Shown here in pieces: positions 32,981-41,317 of a DNA stretch of 43,065 bases. The notes under the pieces are model-generated. The model did not search any database and was not told where the DNA came from. It saw nothing but the letters and a program-made list of their open reading frames with translations. A program made the position numbers and the translations under genes. Source of the stretch: Collinsella sp. (lineage in GTDB: Bacteria; Actinomycetota; Coriobacteriia; Coriobacteriales; Coriobacteriaceae). Position 1 is the stretch's first letter. Each line of letters begins with the position of its first letter. The stretch lies in assembly GCA_018376905.1 (NCBI GenBank), contig JAHAAK010000018.1:1-43065 (forward strand). The letters run 5' to 3'.

Positions 32981-33817
32981 GTGCCCGGACGTATCAAGCG
33001 AGCCGCCATCGTCTCGTTTACGCTCATACTTCTTGTTGCCGTCTGTGTGGGCGCCCTGACGTATATCGTTCGAAGCAGTTCTTCCTCCCCGAATGAAGCC
33101 GACAAAGACCTCCCGGTACTCAAAATCGGCGTTACGGATAACGACCCCTATGTGTATGTCGATACCACGGGCGATTACGCCGGTATCGATATCGGCATCG
33201 CCCGCGAGGCCTGCAAGCGCGCGGGGATCAAGCCGCAATTTATCGACATTTCTTGGAATGACCGTGACCGCCTACTCAAAAACGGCGATATCGATTGCCT
33301 GTGGTGCGACTATTCTCCCTGTTATCGCGAGGATAAGTATTACTGGACTGAGCCGTATTTGACCCTGACGGTTTCGGTCGCCGCCAAGAAAACGAGTGGC
33401 ATCAATTCCTCGGCGCATCTCGATGGAAGCAAGACCATTGCGGTGATTGCGGGCTCGGTGAGCGAACGCCGATTGCTCGCAGGGGATCTGGATATCTCGC
33501 CGGACGTGCAAATCAAATCGTATGGTTCTGCCGAACTCTGCAAAGCCGCCCTCGCCAAAGGGTATGTCGACTGTTGGATGGCGGACGTTCAGTCGCTTGA
33601 TCGACTCGTTGCCCAGTATCCTGGCGTTTATCGTGTGTTCGCCGGCAACGTTATGACGGTTGACCTGGGCGTCGCGTTTGATGATAGCTATGAGGGGGAG
33701 TACGTCAAAAACCTCGATACCGCACTGTCCGACATGGATCGAGACGGCACGATAGAGCACATTGTGGACAATTACAAAGCAGGAGCGACGACAGGCGGGC
33801 AAGGAGCGGAATCATGA
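32981..33817 (+). CDS. Membrane-tethered family 3 solute-binding protein
   Basis: 278 residues with a basic start and one hydrophobic segment (about residues 9-29, AIVSFTLILLVAVCVGALTYIV), either a signal or an anchor; there is no lipobox Cys. A family 3 amino-acid/polar-solute binding fold follows: LKIGVTDNDPYVYVD, YAGIDIGIAREACKRAG, DIDCLWCDYSPCYREDKYYWTEPY, and the second-lobe pattern. I choose GTG at 32981 because AGGGAGG lies just upstream. No ABC permease is nearby. It overlaps the diguanylate cyclase gene by four bases (ATGA), so the two are coupled, suggesting it senses a ligand for that enzyme. The latter is inference. Confidence 0.85.
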   Translation: MPGRIKRAAIVSFTLILLVAVCVGALTYIVRSSSSSPNEADKDLPVLKIGVTDNDPYVYVDTTGDYAGIDIGIAREACKRAGIKPQFIDISWNDRDRLLKNGDIDCLWCDYSPCYREDKYYWTEPYLTLTVSVAAKKTSGINSSAHLDGSKTIAVIAGSVSERRLLAGDLDISPDVQIKSYGSAELCKAALAKGYVDCWMADVQSLDRLVAQYPGVYRVFAGNVMTVDLGVAFDDSYEGEYVKNLDTALSDMDRDGTIEHIVDNYKAGATTGGQGAES

Positions 33818-35613
33818 CAAATGACGAGCGCCGCTTTCGCCGAAAGAGTTTAGCCGCAGTGGGCATCGGCATCGTGGCCAGCGTTGCCCTACTGAGTCTG
33901 CTCTATATGGTTGGCACGCATCGCTGCCTTGATAAAACGCTTGGGTTCGGCCAGGAAACCATGGTGTTTTTAAAAAATGCCTGCGAAAAATATGACCGAT
34001 ATGAACAGGGAAGAAAAACCGAGGCGACGCACAATTTGGATGCGGCGCTCGAGTCGTTTGCGACGTTCTTGCCGCCTGATCGATTTGAAGTCAACGACGA
34101 TCTGGTCGAGGAATATGTCCATACCGAGAGCCTTTCGGGAATGTTGGTCATGGACGCCGATGGTCATATGGTCGCCCATTACGATATCGACGGCCGCGAT
34201 CCACTCATGCTGTGGCGAGAGGAGCTGGCCTGTTCGTCGATCGCATCGATGTATCGAGGGTCCAAAGTTTCCTACTCGACCGCTGTCGAGCGCCGCGGTG
34301 TCGACTTTGCCGTGAGTGCCGTTCCATACGGTGATGGGGTGGCGTTGGGGTATCGATCCCTTGCGGCTGAGCCCGCCGATGACTATTCATACACGATCGC
34401 CGACGTCCTTGTGAACAACACGTTCCATCAGAGTCCAACGGTGCTTGTGATGCGCGATGCGCAAATCGTTTCTTCAAACGATTCGACCGTCGATATAACC
34501 CTTGCCCGGCTTCTCGCCGATAGCGGAATTGACTGGAAAGACGAGGGCGTAACACGTATCGAATATCGGGGGACCACCTTATATGCCGTGCGTGCGGCAT
34601 ATAAGGGCTACCGCCTGTTTGCGCTATATCCCAAATCTGAGGTCATGTCTGACAGGATTTCATTTGTCGCCGTCGGCGTCTTGGTGTGCCTTGCGTTTTG
34701 GGTCGTGGTACTGTTGGCTCGAAATATCGCTGACCACCGCAATTTGGTCGAAAAGGATAAACAGCTCGGCATTATCAATGCCATAAGCGCCATCTACGAT
34801 TCGACCTTCCTTTTGCATCTTGACACCCTCGAGATCGAGGGAATCAATATGTCGCCGGCGATAGCGAAGATGTTTGCCGAGCATAGCGAGGCATATGACT
34901 TTATGGACACGGTCTGCCGGGATATCGTGAGCCCCGAAAGCCGCGAAGCGGTTGTGGGGCTCGTAGATATAAGTACGCTTCGTGAACGCATGGAGGGCGT
35001 ACCGTACTTGGCTGCCGAGGTGCGAGATTGTCGAGGCACTTGGTACTCGCTACAGGTTGTCCCCCAGCATCGCGATGAGCAAGGCCGCCTGGATTCGGTC
35101 GTCGTGGCGACGCACAACATATCGATGGTCAAGCATGCCGAGGAGCTGTCATACCAAGATAAACTGACGGGGCTTCGCAACCGCAACTATCTGGAATCGC
35201 GTGGAGATAGCCTGGTAAACGAGGACTTGCCAGTGAGCGTGATTATGGTGGACTGTAATTATCTCAAGCGGACCAACGACATTTATGGTCACGAGATGGG
35301 GGATGAACTGCTGCGACGGACGGCGTCCGTGCTGCGGCGGGTGGCTGGTGCGGATTACCTGCCGATGCGCGTTGGCGGCGACGAGTTTTTGCTGGTTTGC
35401 CCCCATACTGACAACGAGTCTGCGCTCGGGCTGGAACAGGATCTTCGTCTCGGTCTTGCCGCGGTAAGCGATGAGACCCTGACGGTCAGCGCATCGATTG
35501 GCGTGGCGACCGTCGAGACGGCTGGAAATACGCTGGCCGATGTATATCGCGTCGCCGACCACAATATGTATCGGGAGAAGCGCATGGTCCACGTACAGGG
35601 TGCGGACTGCTAA
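33814..35613 (+). CDS. Membrane diguanylate cyclase (PAS-GGDEF)
   Basis: 599 residues. Membrane helix about 13-33, an extracytoplasmic Cache-like sensor of roughly 250 residues (MLVMDADGHMVAHYDIDGRD), a second helix about 288-310, a PAS-like region about 325-445 (TWYSLQVVPQHRDEQGRLDSV), then a GGDEF domain with DKLTGLRNRNYLE and an intact GGDEF at 521-525. It should make cyclic di-GMP from two GTP. The inhibitory RxxD site upstream of GGDEF is absent (the equivalent reads AGAD, with one extra residue before the conserved Arg), so product inhibition by that route is unlikely. Coupled to the preceding binding protein. No EAL phosphodiesterase or PilZ receptor is in the window. Confidence 0.92.
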   Translation: MTNDERRFRRKSLAAVGIGIVASVALLSLLYMVGTHRCLDKTLGFGQETMVFLKNACEKYDRYEQGRKTEATHNLDAALESFATFLPPDRFEVNDDLVEEYVHTESLSGMLVMDADGHMVAHYDIDGRDPLMLWREELACSSIASMYRGSKVSYSTAVERRGVDFAVSAVPYGDGVALGYRSLAAEPADDYSYTIADVLVNNTFHQSPTVLVMRDAQIVSSNDSTVDITLARLLADSGIDWKDEGVTRIEYRGTTLYAVRAAYKGYRLFALYPKSEVMSDRISFVAVGVLVCLAFWVVVLLARNIADHRNLVEKDKQLGIINAISAIYDSTFLLHLDTLEIEGINMSPAIAKMFAEHSEAYDFMDTVCRDIVSPESREAVVGLVDISTLRERMEGVPYLAAEVRDCRGTWYSLQVVPQHRDEQGRLDSVVVATHNISMVKHAEELSYQDKLTGLRNRNYLESRGDSLVNEDLPVSVIMVDCNYLKRTNDIYGHEMGDELLRRTASVLRRVAGADYLPMRVGGDEFLLVCPHTDNESALGLEQDLRLGLAAVSDETLTVSASIGVATVETAGNTLADVYRVADHNMYREKRMVHVQGADC

Positions 35614-35726
35614 TCTTGCCCCCGCCAGTCCAAGCATCGTAGGATGTTGAATCGGTGCTTGCGATAATAAGTCGGTCCAGGTGGGGATAATAGACGTCTG
35701 AAATTTCTTTCTGAGAGGGGATCTCA

Positions 35727-35990
35727 ATGATTAGTTTTGACTACAAGCCTCAGGGTGTATGCTCTCGCAATATTCACCTCAATCTCTCTGACGATGGCAG
35801 CAAGGTGCTGGGCGTCGAGTTTACCGGCGGCTGCGATGGCAACCTCAAGGCCATCTCCAGGCTGGTCGAAGGCGCTCCCGCCGATCGCGTAATCGAGGTT
35901 CTCGCCGGTAATACCTGCGGTATGAAAAAGACCTCTTGCGCCGATCAGCTTACGCGCGCTATCGAGGCCGCTCGCGCAGAGATCGCCTAA
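35727..35990 (+). CDS. TSCPD domain protein (TIGR03905-like)
   Basis: Short 87-residue protein beginning MISFDYKPQGVCSR, with GVEFTGGCDGNLKAISRLVEG and the TSCADQL motif near residue 69, which places it among the stand-alone TSCPD proteins. The same domain occurs at the C-terminus of class II ribonucleotide reductases, but the function of the small version is not established. Four conserved Cys are visible, compatible with metal binding. GAGAGGGG lies before the ATG. Its stop overlaps the start of the following lipoprotein gene (TAATG). Confidence 0.88.
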   Translation: MISFDYKPQGVCSRNIHLNLSDDGSKVLGVEFTGGCDGNLKAISRLVEGAPADRVIEVLAGNTCGMKKTSCADQLTRAIEAARAEIA

Positions 35991-37201
35991 TGAGCATCGC
36001 TGATCGCTTTAAGAATGGAATAACGCGTCGAGGTTTTGTGCTGGGTGGCGCCGCTACCGGTGCTGCTGCCGTACTGGCCGGTTGCTCGAAAAAAACGGGC
36101 ACGAGTGATGACGCCGCTGGCGAGCCGCAGGTTATCAAGGACGATTCGAAGATTGTCTCGATCACTGATGAGTACGAGGCTGTCGATATCGATCTTGAGC
36201 CCGCAGCCTCGTGGACGCTGCCGCTGGGCACGCTGCTGTACTACTGCGATGGCGACTACGCTGCCGCGATGATGGCGCCTGCTTCTGCCCTGCATGCCAA
36301 TACGCTTGGTGTGCTCAACCTGGGCGATGGCTCGCTTACCACACTTATCGAGGATCCCATTGAGGGAACCGGTTATGCGTTTTACGACGTTCGCGCGGGT
36401 GATGGCGTGTTCGCGTGGGTCGAAATGAACTTTGCCAATGCGTCCTGGAAACTCTATGCGCAAAACCTTGCAGGCTCCTCCCTTACCGGCAACGCTGTCG
36501 AGCTCGACCGCGGTGGCGAAAACTACGATCCGCCGCTCTTCACAGCGTATGGGTCGTCGGTCATCTGGTATAAGATGCCTTCGTCCGGCGGCACCAAGAC
36601 GAGTAACGATTCGTACTGCTACCGTCAGTCGCCCAGCGAGTCCAAGCCTGAGGTTATTTGGAAGTCGACGGGCCGCTTCGCATCCGCCCCGCGTGTGAGC
36701 GACGGCATCCTGACCATCTCGCCCCGCGTGCACAATGATGAGGGCGTCTATTACGGTATGACGGCGATCGACCTGACTGACGGCAACAACACGAAGCGAG
36801 CTCAGCTGGTGCTTCCTTCGTCGGTTTCGCCTTTCGAGGCCGTGTATATGGGCGACACCTTCGTGTTCTCCATTGAGGCGACGTATAGCGGTGTGGGTAG
36901 CCTGGGCAATATGGGCACCTATATCGGTAACGAGGGCGGGCCGTATCTCTTCCTTTCGCGTGAGCCGCTCGCGTGCGCTGCGGGAAGGAAAAACAAATAC
37001 CTGGTTAAGGTTCAGGCGTCGCATTTTTTGATTGACACTTCGGCTAAGACCTACGGCTCGCTTCTGTCACCCGACCGAGCTTTGGAGTATGGCGATTATC
37101 CTGCTACGGCGGGTAAATCGAACTCGTTCTTAACGTACGCAACGGTGCGTAACAGCCAGGGAATTCCCGAGACGGTTACCGCTCGCTTGTTCTCTCTTTA
37201 G
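35990..37201 (+). CDS. Tat-exported lipoprotein, unknown function
   Basis: 403 residues. The N-terminus has a twin-arginine signal (TRRGFVLGG at 12-20) ending in a lipobox AVLAGC with Cys32, so it should be folded before export and lipid-anchored outside the membrane. The body has repeated strand-like segments (GVFAWVEMNFANASWKLYAQNL, SVIWYKMPSSGG, PRVSDGILTISPR) that suggest a beta-propeller. No enzyme family is recognised. ATG at 35990 overlaps the TSCPD stop by one base, so the two genes are translationally coupled. An in-frame upstream start would lie inside the TSCPD gene and is unlikely. Confidence 0.85.
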   Translation: MSIADRFKNGITRRGFVLGGAATGAAAVLAGCSKKTGTSDDAAGEPQVIKDDSKIVSITDEYEAVDIDLEPAASWTLPLGTLLYYCDGDYAAAMMAPASALHANTLGVLNLGDGSLTTLIEDPIEGTGYAFYDVRAGDGVFAWVEMNFANASWKLYAQNLAGSSLTGNAVELDRGGENYDPPLFTAYGSSVIWYKMPSSGGTKTSNDSYCYRQSPSESKPEVIWKSTGRFASAPRVSDGILTISPRVHNDEGVYYGMTAIDLTDGNNTKRAQLVLPSSVSPFEAVYMGDTFVFSIEATYSGVGSLGNMGTYIGNEGGPYLFLSREPLACAAGRKNKYLVKVQASHFLIDTSAKTYGSLLSPDRALEYGDYPATAGKSNSFLTYATVRNSQGIPETVTARLFSL

Positions 37202-37260
37202 TCTCCGAGGGGTTAAAAAGGGCTCGACAGGGGAATAAGCGCGTTGTGACTATGAGTACC

Positions 37261-37299
37261 GCCCGCCGAGCTATCGCACCCATGCGATACCCGGTGGGC
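37261..37299. other. Nested hairpin upstream of response regulator
   Basis: GCCCGCCG pairs with CGGTGGGC (one wobble) and inside it TATCGCA pairs with TGCGATA across a CCCA loop. No T run follows, so it is a weak terminator for the lipoprotein gene at best, or a leader structure for the two-component operon. Confidence 0.5.
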
Positions 37300-37354
37300 T
37301 CAGGTGCGTTAAAATGAGCTTGTTCTTAGCTAATTGAGACAGGGGGGCCGTGTT

Positions 37355-38077
37355 ATGGCTTCAGATGCAAAAAAGATTCTGCTGGTCGAGGATGAGAAGG
37401 CAATCCGTGACGCTGTCGCTGCCTATCTCGAGCGCGAGGGCTATTGGGTTGTGGGCGTGGGCGACGGCCAGTCCGCTATCGAGGAGTTCGAGAAGCATCA
37501 GTTCGACCTGGTCGTGCTCGACCTCATGCTCCCCAAGATTCCCGGCGAGCGCGTTTGCCGCACCATTCGCGACACCTCGGATGTCCCCATCATTATGCTG
37601 ACGGCCAAGGGCGAGATCGAGGACCGTATTATCGGCCTCGAGCTCGGTGCCGACGACTATCTGATCAAGCCGTTCTCGCCGCGCGAGCTTGTCGCGCGCG
37701 TGCGCGCCTTGTTCCGCCGTGCCCACCAGGCCGATGAGCCGGCCGTCGAGGTGCTCGACTTTGGCGATCTGGTCATTGACATCTCGGGCCACAAGATTTT
37801 GGTCGAGGGCAAGGAAGTTGACCTGACGGCTTCCGAGTTCAAGCTGCTCACCACGCTTGCCCGTCACCCCGGCCGCGTCTACAACCGCATGGAGCTGGTC
37901 GAGAAGGTGCTCGGCTACGACTTTGAGGGTTACGAGCGCACTATCGACAGCCACGTGAAGAACCTTCGCGCCAAGCTGGGCGACGACCCCAAGAAGCCCA
38001 AGTGGCTCTACACCGTCCACGGTGTCGGCTACCGCTTCGAGGCTCCGACCAAGACCGATAAGTCGGACGAGAAATAA
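37355..38077 (+). CDS. OmpR/PhoB-family response regulator
   Basis: 240 residues. Receiver domain about 1-120 with acidic pocket VEDE, phospho-acceptor Asp56 (VVLDLMLP), switch Thr in MLTAKG and the conserved Lys in LIKPFSP. A winged-helix DNA-binding domain about 135-230 follows (LTASEFKLLTTLARHPGRVYNR, RTIDSHVKNLRAKLGDD, YTVHGVGYRF). Start is ATG at 37355, behind a G-rich ribosome site (AGGGGGG); an upstream in-frame codon overlaps that site. Thirteen bases separate it from the histidine kinase it presumably partners. The target genes are not evident. Confidence 0.94.
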   Translation: MASDAKKILLVEDEKAIRDAVAAYLEREGYWVVGVGDGQSAIEEFEKHQFDLVVLDLMLPKIPGERVCRTIRDTSDVPIIMLTAKGEIEDRIIGLELGADDYLIKPFSPRELVARVRALFRRAHQADEPAVEVLDFGDLVIDISGHKILVEGKEVDLTASEFKLLTTLARHPGRVYNRMELVEKVLGYDFEGYERTIDSHVKNLRAKLGDDPKKPKWLYTVHGVGYRFEAPTKTDKSDEK

Positions 38078-38089
38078 AGGAAATCACAT

Positions 38090-39655
38090 ATGACACCTGC
38101 GCGCTTTGAAATCGGGCAAAAGCATAAGCAGGAGAACGAGGCGGGTTCCAAGGCTAGTTGGAACACGCCTCGTTCCGATTCACGGCCAACGATGAGCTAT
38201 CCCTCGCGCATGGCCCTGGCTTTTGCCCTGACATCGCTCATGACGGTATTGGTGTTGGTGGGCGTAGTCTCCGTTGTATGGGGCACGGTTTTTACGGATT
38301 ACACGCGCTCCAATATTGTCGAAATCGCCAATTCCGCTGCCGAAAAGTTGGCAACGTTAAATGAGGAAAACGGTTCTTGGACCGCGGGGGAGCTGCGTAC
38401 GGTCGCGACATCGAGCTTGGTGTCCGACGATCTTGGTATGCAGGTCGTCAATAAAAAGGGCGTCATCGTCTACGACGACTCGTGGCCCTCGGCAAGCGCC
38501 ACTGCCGATGTACGCGAAAATCAGGCGACGACCGACGATGCGAGCGGAAAGAGGGCATCGCACAGCCCAGTCTCGTCTGCTCCCACCGATTCCAATAGTG
38601 TTGCCAACGTTGAGATCGTGACGTCCTCCGGCGAGCACGTGGGTCAGGTCAAATTGTGGGCGGTTGGCTCCGATGCTCTGCTCACCAGGGCAGACTCGGC
38701 ATTCAGAGAGAAGACCTTTAACGCCATGGCCCTTGCCGCGGTTGTGGCCGTCTGCATCTCGGTCGTTATCGGAGCGCTTGTGTCGCGCATGCTTACCAAG
38801 CCGATTCATCGAATTACGAGCACGGCCAAGCAAATTCGCGACGGCGATCTGTCCGCTCGTACGGGCTTGCGCGGCGATGATGAGATCGATCAGCTGGGCG
38901 AGACCTTCGACGAGATGGCCACCTCACTCGAAAAGGATATGAAGCACGAGAAGCGCCTGACCTCTGATGTTGCCCACGAGCTGCGCACGCCGCTCATGGC
39001 CATGCTTGCGACGGTCGAGGCCATGCAAGACGGTGTGTATCCCACCGACGATGAGCATCTGGAGACGGTCGCTTCCGAGACGCGTCGTCTGGCCCGTCTG
39101 GTGCAGCAGATGCTCGACCTGTCGCGCATGGAAAACAGTACCGCGCCGCTCAACCTGGAGCCGGTGGATATGGTGCCGTTTGTGCGCTCGATTGTGAATG
39201 GCCAGGAGCGCCTGTTTGCCGACCGTGACCTGCGTTTGCGCTTTGCAGATGAGACGCAGGGCCATGATGACGTTGTCGAGGCAGATCCCGACATGATCAC
39301 GCAATGCGTTATCAACCTCATGAGCAACGCCATGCGTTACACCCCCGAGGGGGGTTGGGTCGTGGTGTCGGTGCTCAGCGACCGCAAGCACGTCGATATC
39401 GCGGTTTCGGATACGGGCATCGGTATCGCCAAGGATGATTTGTCGCGCATCTTCGGTCGTTTTTGGCGTGCCGACGCCAGTCGCGCCCGCGAGGCGGGTG
39501 GCCTGGGCGTGGGCCTCGCCGTGACCAAGCAGATTGTCGAACGTCATCACGGCTACATATCCGTGGAGTCGGAGCTTGGAAAGGGTACGACTTTTACGAT
39601 TCATCTGCCTCGCGAGCACACGGCGGACGCGGCATCTACTACAATGGAGCACTAG
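38090..39655 (+). CDS. Sensor histidine kinase
   Basis: 521 residues. A 40-residue cytoplasmic start, membrane helix about 42-66, an extracytoplasmic sensor about 67-208 with a Ser/Ala/Thr-rich insert, a second helix about 211-233, HAMP (IHRITSTAKQIRDGDLSAR), then the HisKA H-box SDVAHELRTPL with His296. The ATPase domain has N box VINLMSNAMRYT, G1 VSDTGIGI, F box FGRFWRAD and G2 GLGVGLAV. It should phosphorylate the adjacent OmpR-type regulator. Start is ATG with AAGGA upstream. The signal is unknown; the sensor has no recognisable ligand motif. Confidence 0.94.
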   Translation: MTPARFEIGQKHKQENEAGSKASWNTPRSDSRPTMSYPSRMALAFALTSLMTVLVLVGVVSVVWGTVFTDYTRSNIVEIANSAAEKLATLNEENGSWTAGELRTVATSSLVSDDLGMQVVNKKGVIVYDDSWPSASATADVRENQATTDDASGKRASHSPVSSAPTDSNSVANVEIVTSSGEHVGQVKLWAVGSDALLTRADSAFREKTFNAMALAAVVAVCISVVIGALVSRMLTKPIHRITSTAKQIRDGDLSARTGLRGDDEIDQLGETFDEMATSLEKDMKHEKRLTSDVAHELRTPLMAMLATVEAMQDGVYPTDDEHLETVASETRRLARLVQQMLDLSRMENSTAPLNLEPVDMVPFVRSIVNGQERLFADRDLRLRFADETQGHDDVVEADPDMITQCVINLMSNAMRYTPEGGWVVVSVLSDRKHVDIAVSDTGIGIAKDDLSRIFGRFWRADASRAREAGGLGVGLAVTKQIVERHHGYISVESELGKGTTFTIHLPREHTADAASTTMEH

Positions 39656-39764
39656 CTTTTCGCTATTCGGTGAAGGAGGGGTTTCGTCCCTGCCGCTCCG
39701 AGTTTGCGAAAACGTGCGGGAAAGAACCCGCATTACTGTCGTATTTTGGTAAGGAGTGACTCAC

Positions 39765-40652
39765 GTGACAACGATGGAGCGTCGTCCGGATTCCCGTGGC
39801 AAGGTTCGTGATATCTACGATGCCGGTGAAAACCTGCTGATGGTCGCCACCGACCGCATTTCTGCGTTCGACTTTATTCTCCCCGACGAGATTCCGTTTA
39901 AGGGAGAGGTGCTCAACCGCATCTCGGCATTCTGGTTCGATAAGTTTGCCGACATCGTTCCCAACCACCTCGTCTCCATCGACCCGGCGGATTTCCCCGA
40001 GGAGTTTGCCGAGTATCGTGACTACCTCGCAGGCCGCGCCATGCTGGTCAAGAAGGCCCAGACGATTCCTGTCGAGTGCATCGTCCGCGGTTATCTGACC
40101 GGTTCGGGCAAGAAGACCTATGACGAGAACGGCACCGTCTGCGGCATTCAGCTGCCCGAGGGTCTGACCGAGGCCTCCAAGCTCCCCAAGCCGCTGTTCA
40201 CGCCGTCCACGAAGGCCGAGATCGGCGACCACGACGAGAACATTTCGTTCGAGCGTTGCTGCGAGATCGTGGGTGAGGACATCGCCACGCAGATTCGCGA
40301 CCTGTCCCTCAAGATCTACAAGGCCGCTGCCGAGTACGCCGCGACCCGTGGCATCATCATCGCCGATACCAAGTTCGAGTTTGGTGTCATCGATGGCAAG
40401 GTCACGCTGATCGACGAGTGTCTCACGCCCGACTCCAGCCGTTTCTGGCCTGCTGCCAGCTACGAGGAGGGCAAGATTCAGCCTAGCTACGACAAACAAT
40501 TCGTCCGCAATTGGCTCAAAGCCAACTGGGATATGACGGGGGAGACCCCTCACCTGCCCGCCGAGGTCATCGATGGCACGTCCGAGCGCTATCGCGAGGC
40601 CTTCCAGATCATCACGGGCTCCCAGTTCACAAGCATGAAGGAGAACGCATAA
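39765..40652 (+). CDS. purC: SAICAR synthetase
   Basis: Phosphoribosylaminoimidazole-succinocarboxamide synthase: joins CAIR and aspartate using ATP, the step before PurB. 295 residues. The GKVRDIYDAGENLLMVATDRISAFD block is near the start, VECIVRGYLTGSGKK near 95, and the metal-binding LIDECLTPDSSRFW near 210. Of the GTG codons available I choose 39765, because AAGGAG overlaps the more upstream GTG at 39756. Its start is 110 bases beyond the kinase gene; the gap holds only a short GCGGG hairpin. The next gene begins immediately after its stop. Confidence 0.96.
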   Translation: MTTMERRPDSRGKVRDIYDAGENLLMVATDRISAFDFILPDEIPFKGEVLNRISAFWFDKFADIVPNHLVSIDPADFPEEFAEYRDYLAGRAMLVKKAQTIPVECIVRGYLTGSGKKTYDENGTVCGIQLPEGLTEASKLPKPLFTPSTKAEIGDHDENISFERCCEIVGEDIATQIRDLSLKIYKAAAEYAATRGIIIADTKFEFGVIDGKVTLIDECLTPDSSRFWPAASYEEGKIQPSYDKQFVRNWLKANWDMTGETPHLPAEVIDGTSERYREAFQIITGSQFTSMKENA

Positions 40653-41228
40653 GTGAGTACCCGTAGCGCCACGAACAAGCGTACGCAATCCCACGAAGTT
40701 ACCGGGGTTGCGCGCAAGTCCGCCGCATCTGCTAAACCCGCCCGCCAGGCAGCGAGCTCCGTTCGCGTCGTGCCGGCTTCGTCTAAGGCACGCCGCAAAG
40801 AGCTCGAGAAGGGTGAAAACCTGGAAGGTCTTTCCAAGGAGGAGAAGCGCGCCCGCAAGGCGAAGCAGCGTGCTCGTGAGGATCGTATCTACACGGTGTC
40901 GAATATCCTCCTCAAGCAGGATGAGGACTACACCAAGCGCCGTCGTATCTGGTGGGCCGTGCTCGCCATCGGCATGGTACTCGTCGTGGCAATTTGGGCT
41001 TCGCTCTACTTCGCTCCCGGCGGTACGGTGTCCAGTCCCGTCCAGATGGTCGGCATCGTTTTGTCCTATGTCATCATTCTGGGTGATTTTATCTACGACT
41101 TCGTTCGTATTCGTCCCCTGCGCAACATGTACCGCGCGCAGGCCGAGGGCATGTCCGAGAACAAGCTCAACGCTCTTATCGAGCGCTCGGCTGCCGAGGA
41201 GGACAAGAAGGACTCCAAGAAGAAGTAG
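40653..41228 (+). CDS. Two-helix membrane protein
   Basis: 191 residues, no family recognised. The first 100 residues are basic and disordered-looking (Ser/Ala/Lys-rich, then RARKAKQRAREDRIYTV). Membrane helices lie at about 108-128 (IWWAVLAIGMVLVVAIWASLYF) and 140-157 (VGIVLSYVIILGDFIYDF). The tail is charged, ending in Lys-Lys-Lys. It has a basic cytoplasmic N-terminus. GTG start directly after the purC stop with no gap, so translation is probably coupled to purC. Closed by a terminator. Confidence 0.82.
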   Translation: MSTRSATNKRTQSHEVTGVARKSAASAKPARQAASSVRVVPASSKARRKELEKGENLEGLSKEEKRARKAKQRAREDRIYTVSNILLKQDEDYTKRRRIWWAVLAIGMVLVVAIWASLYFAPGGTVSSPVQMVGIVLSYVIILGDFIYDFVRIRPLRNMYRAQAEGMSENKLNALIERSAAEEDKKDSKKK

Positions 41229-41258
41229 CGTTTGTATCCATACATATCGCTAAGATAT

Positions 41259-41289
41259 AAGGCGCGTCGTTTTTGCGGCGCGCCTTTTT
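41259..41289 (+). terminator. Terminator after purC operon
   Basis: AAGGCGCGTCG pairs with CGGCGCGCCTT (one wobble) around a T-rich six-base loop, then a T run. Confidence 0.92.
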
Positions 41290-41317
41290 ACTGTTCTATA
41301 GATAGATGGAGTGGCAC

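Noticed and set aside
35987..37024. 345-residue open frame opposite the Tat lipoprotein
   Set aside because: Shadow; the plus-strand gene has a clear Tat signal and lipobox.
39656..39764. Purine riboswitch upstream of purC
   Set aside because: The gap is only about 110 bases and shows a short GCGGG hairpin but no purine-aptamer three-way junction that I can see.
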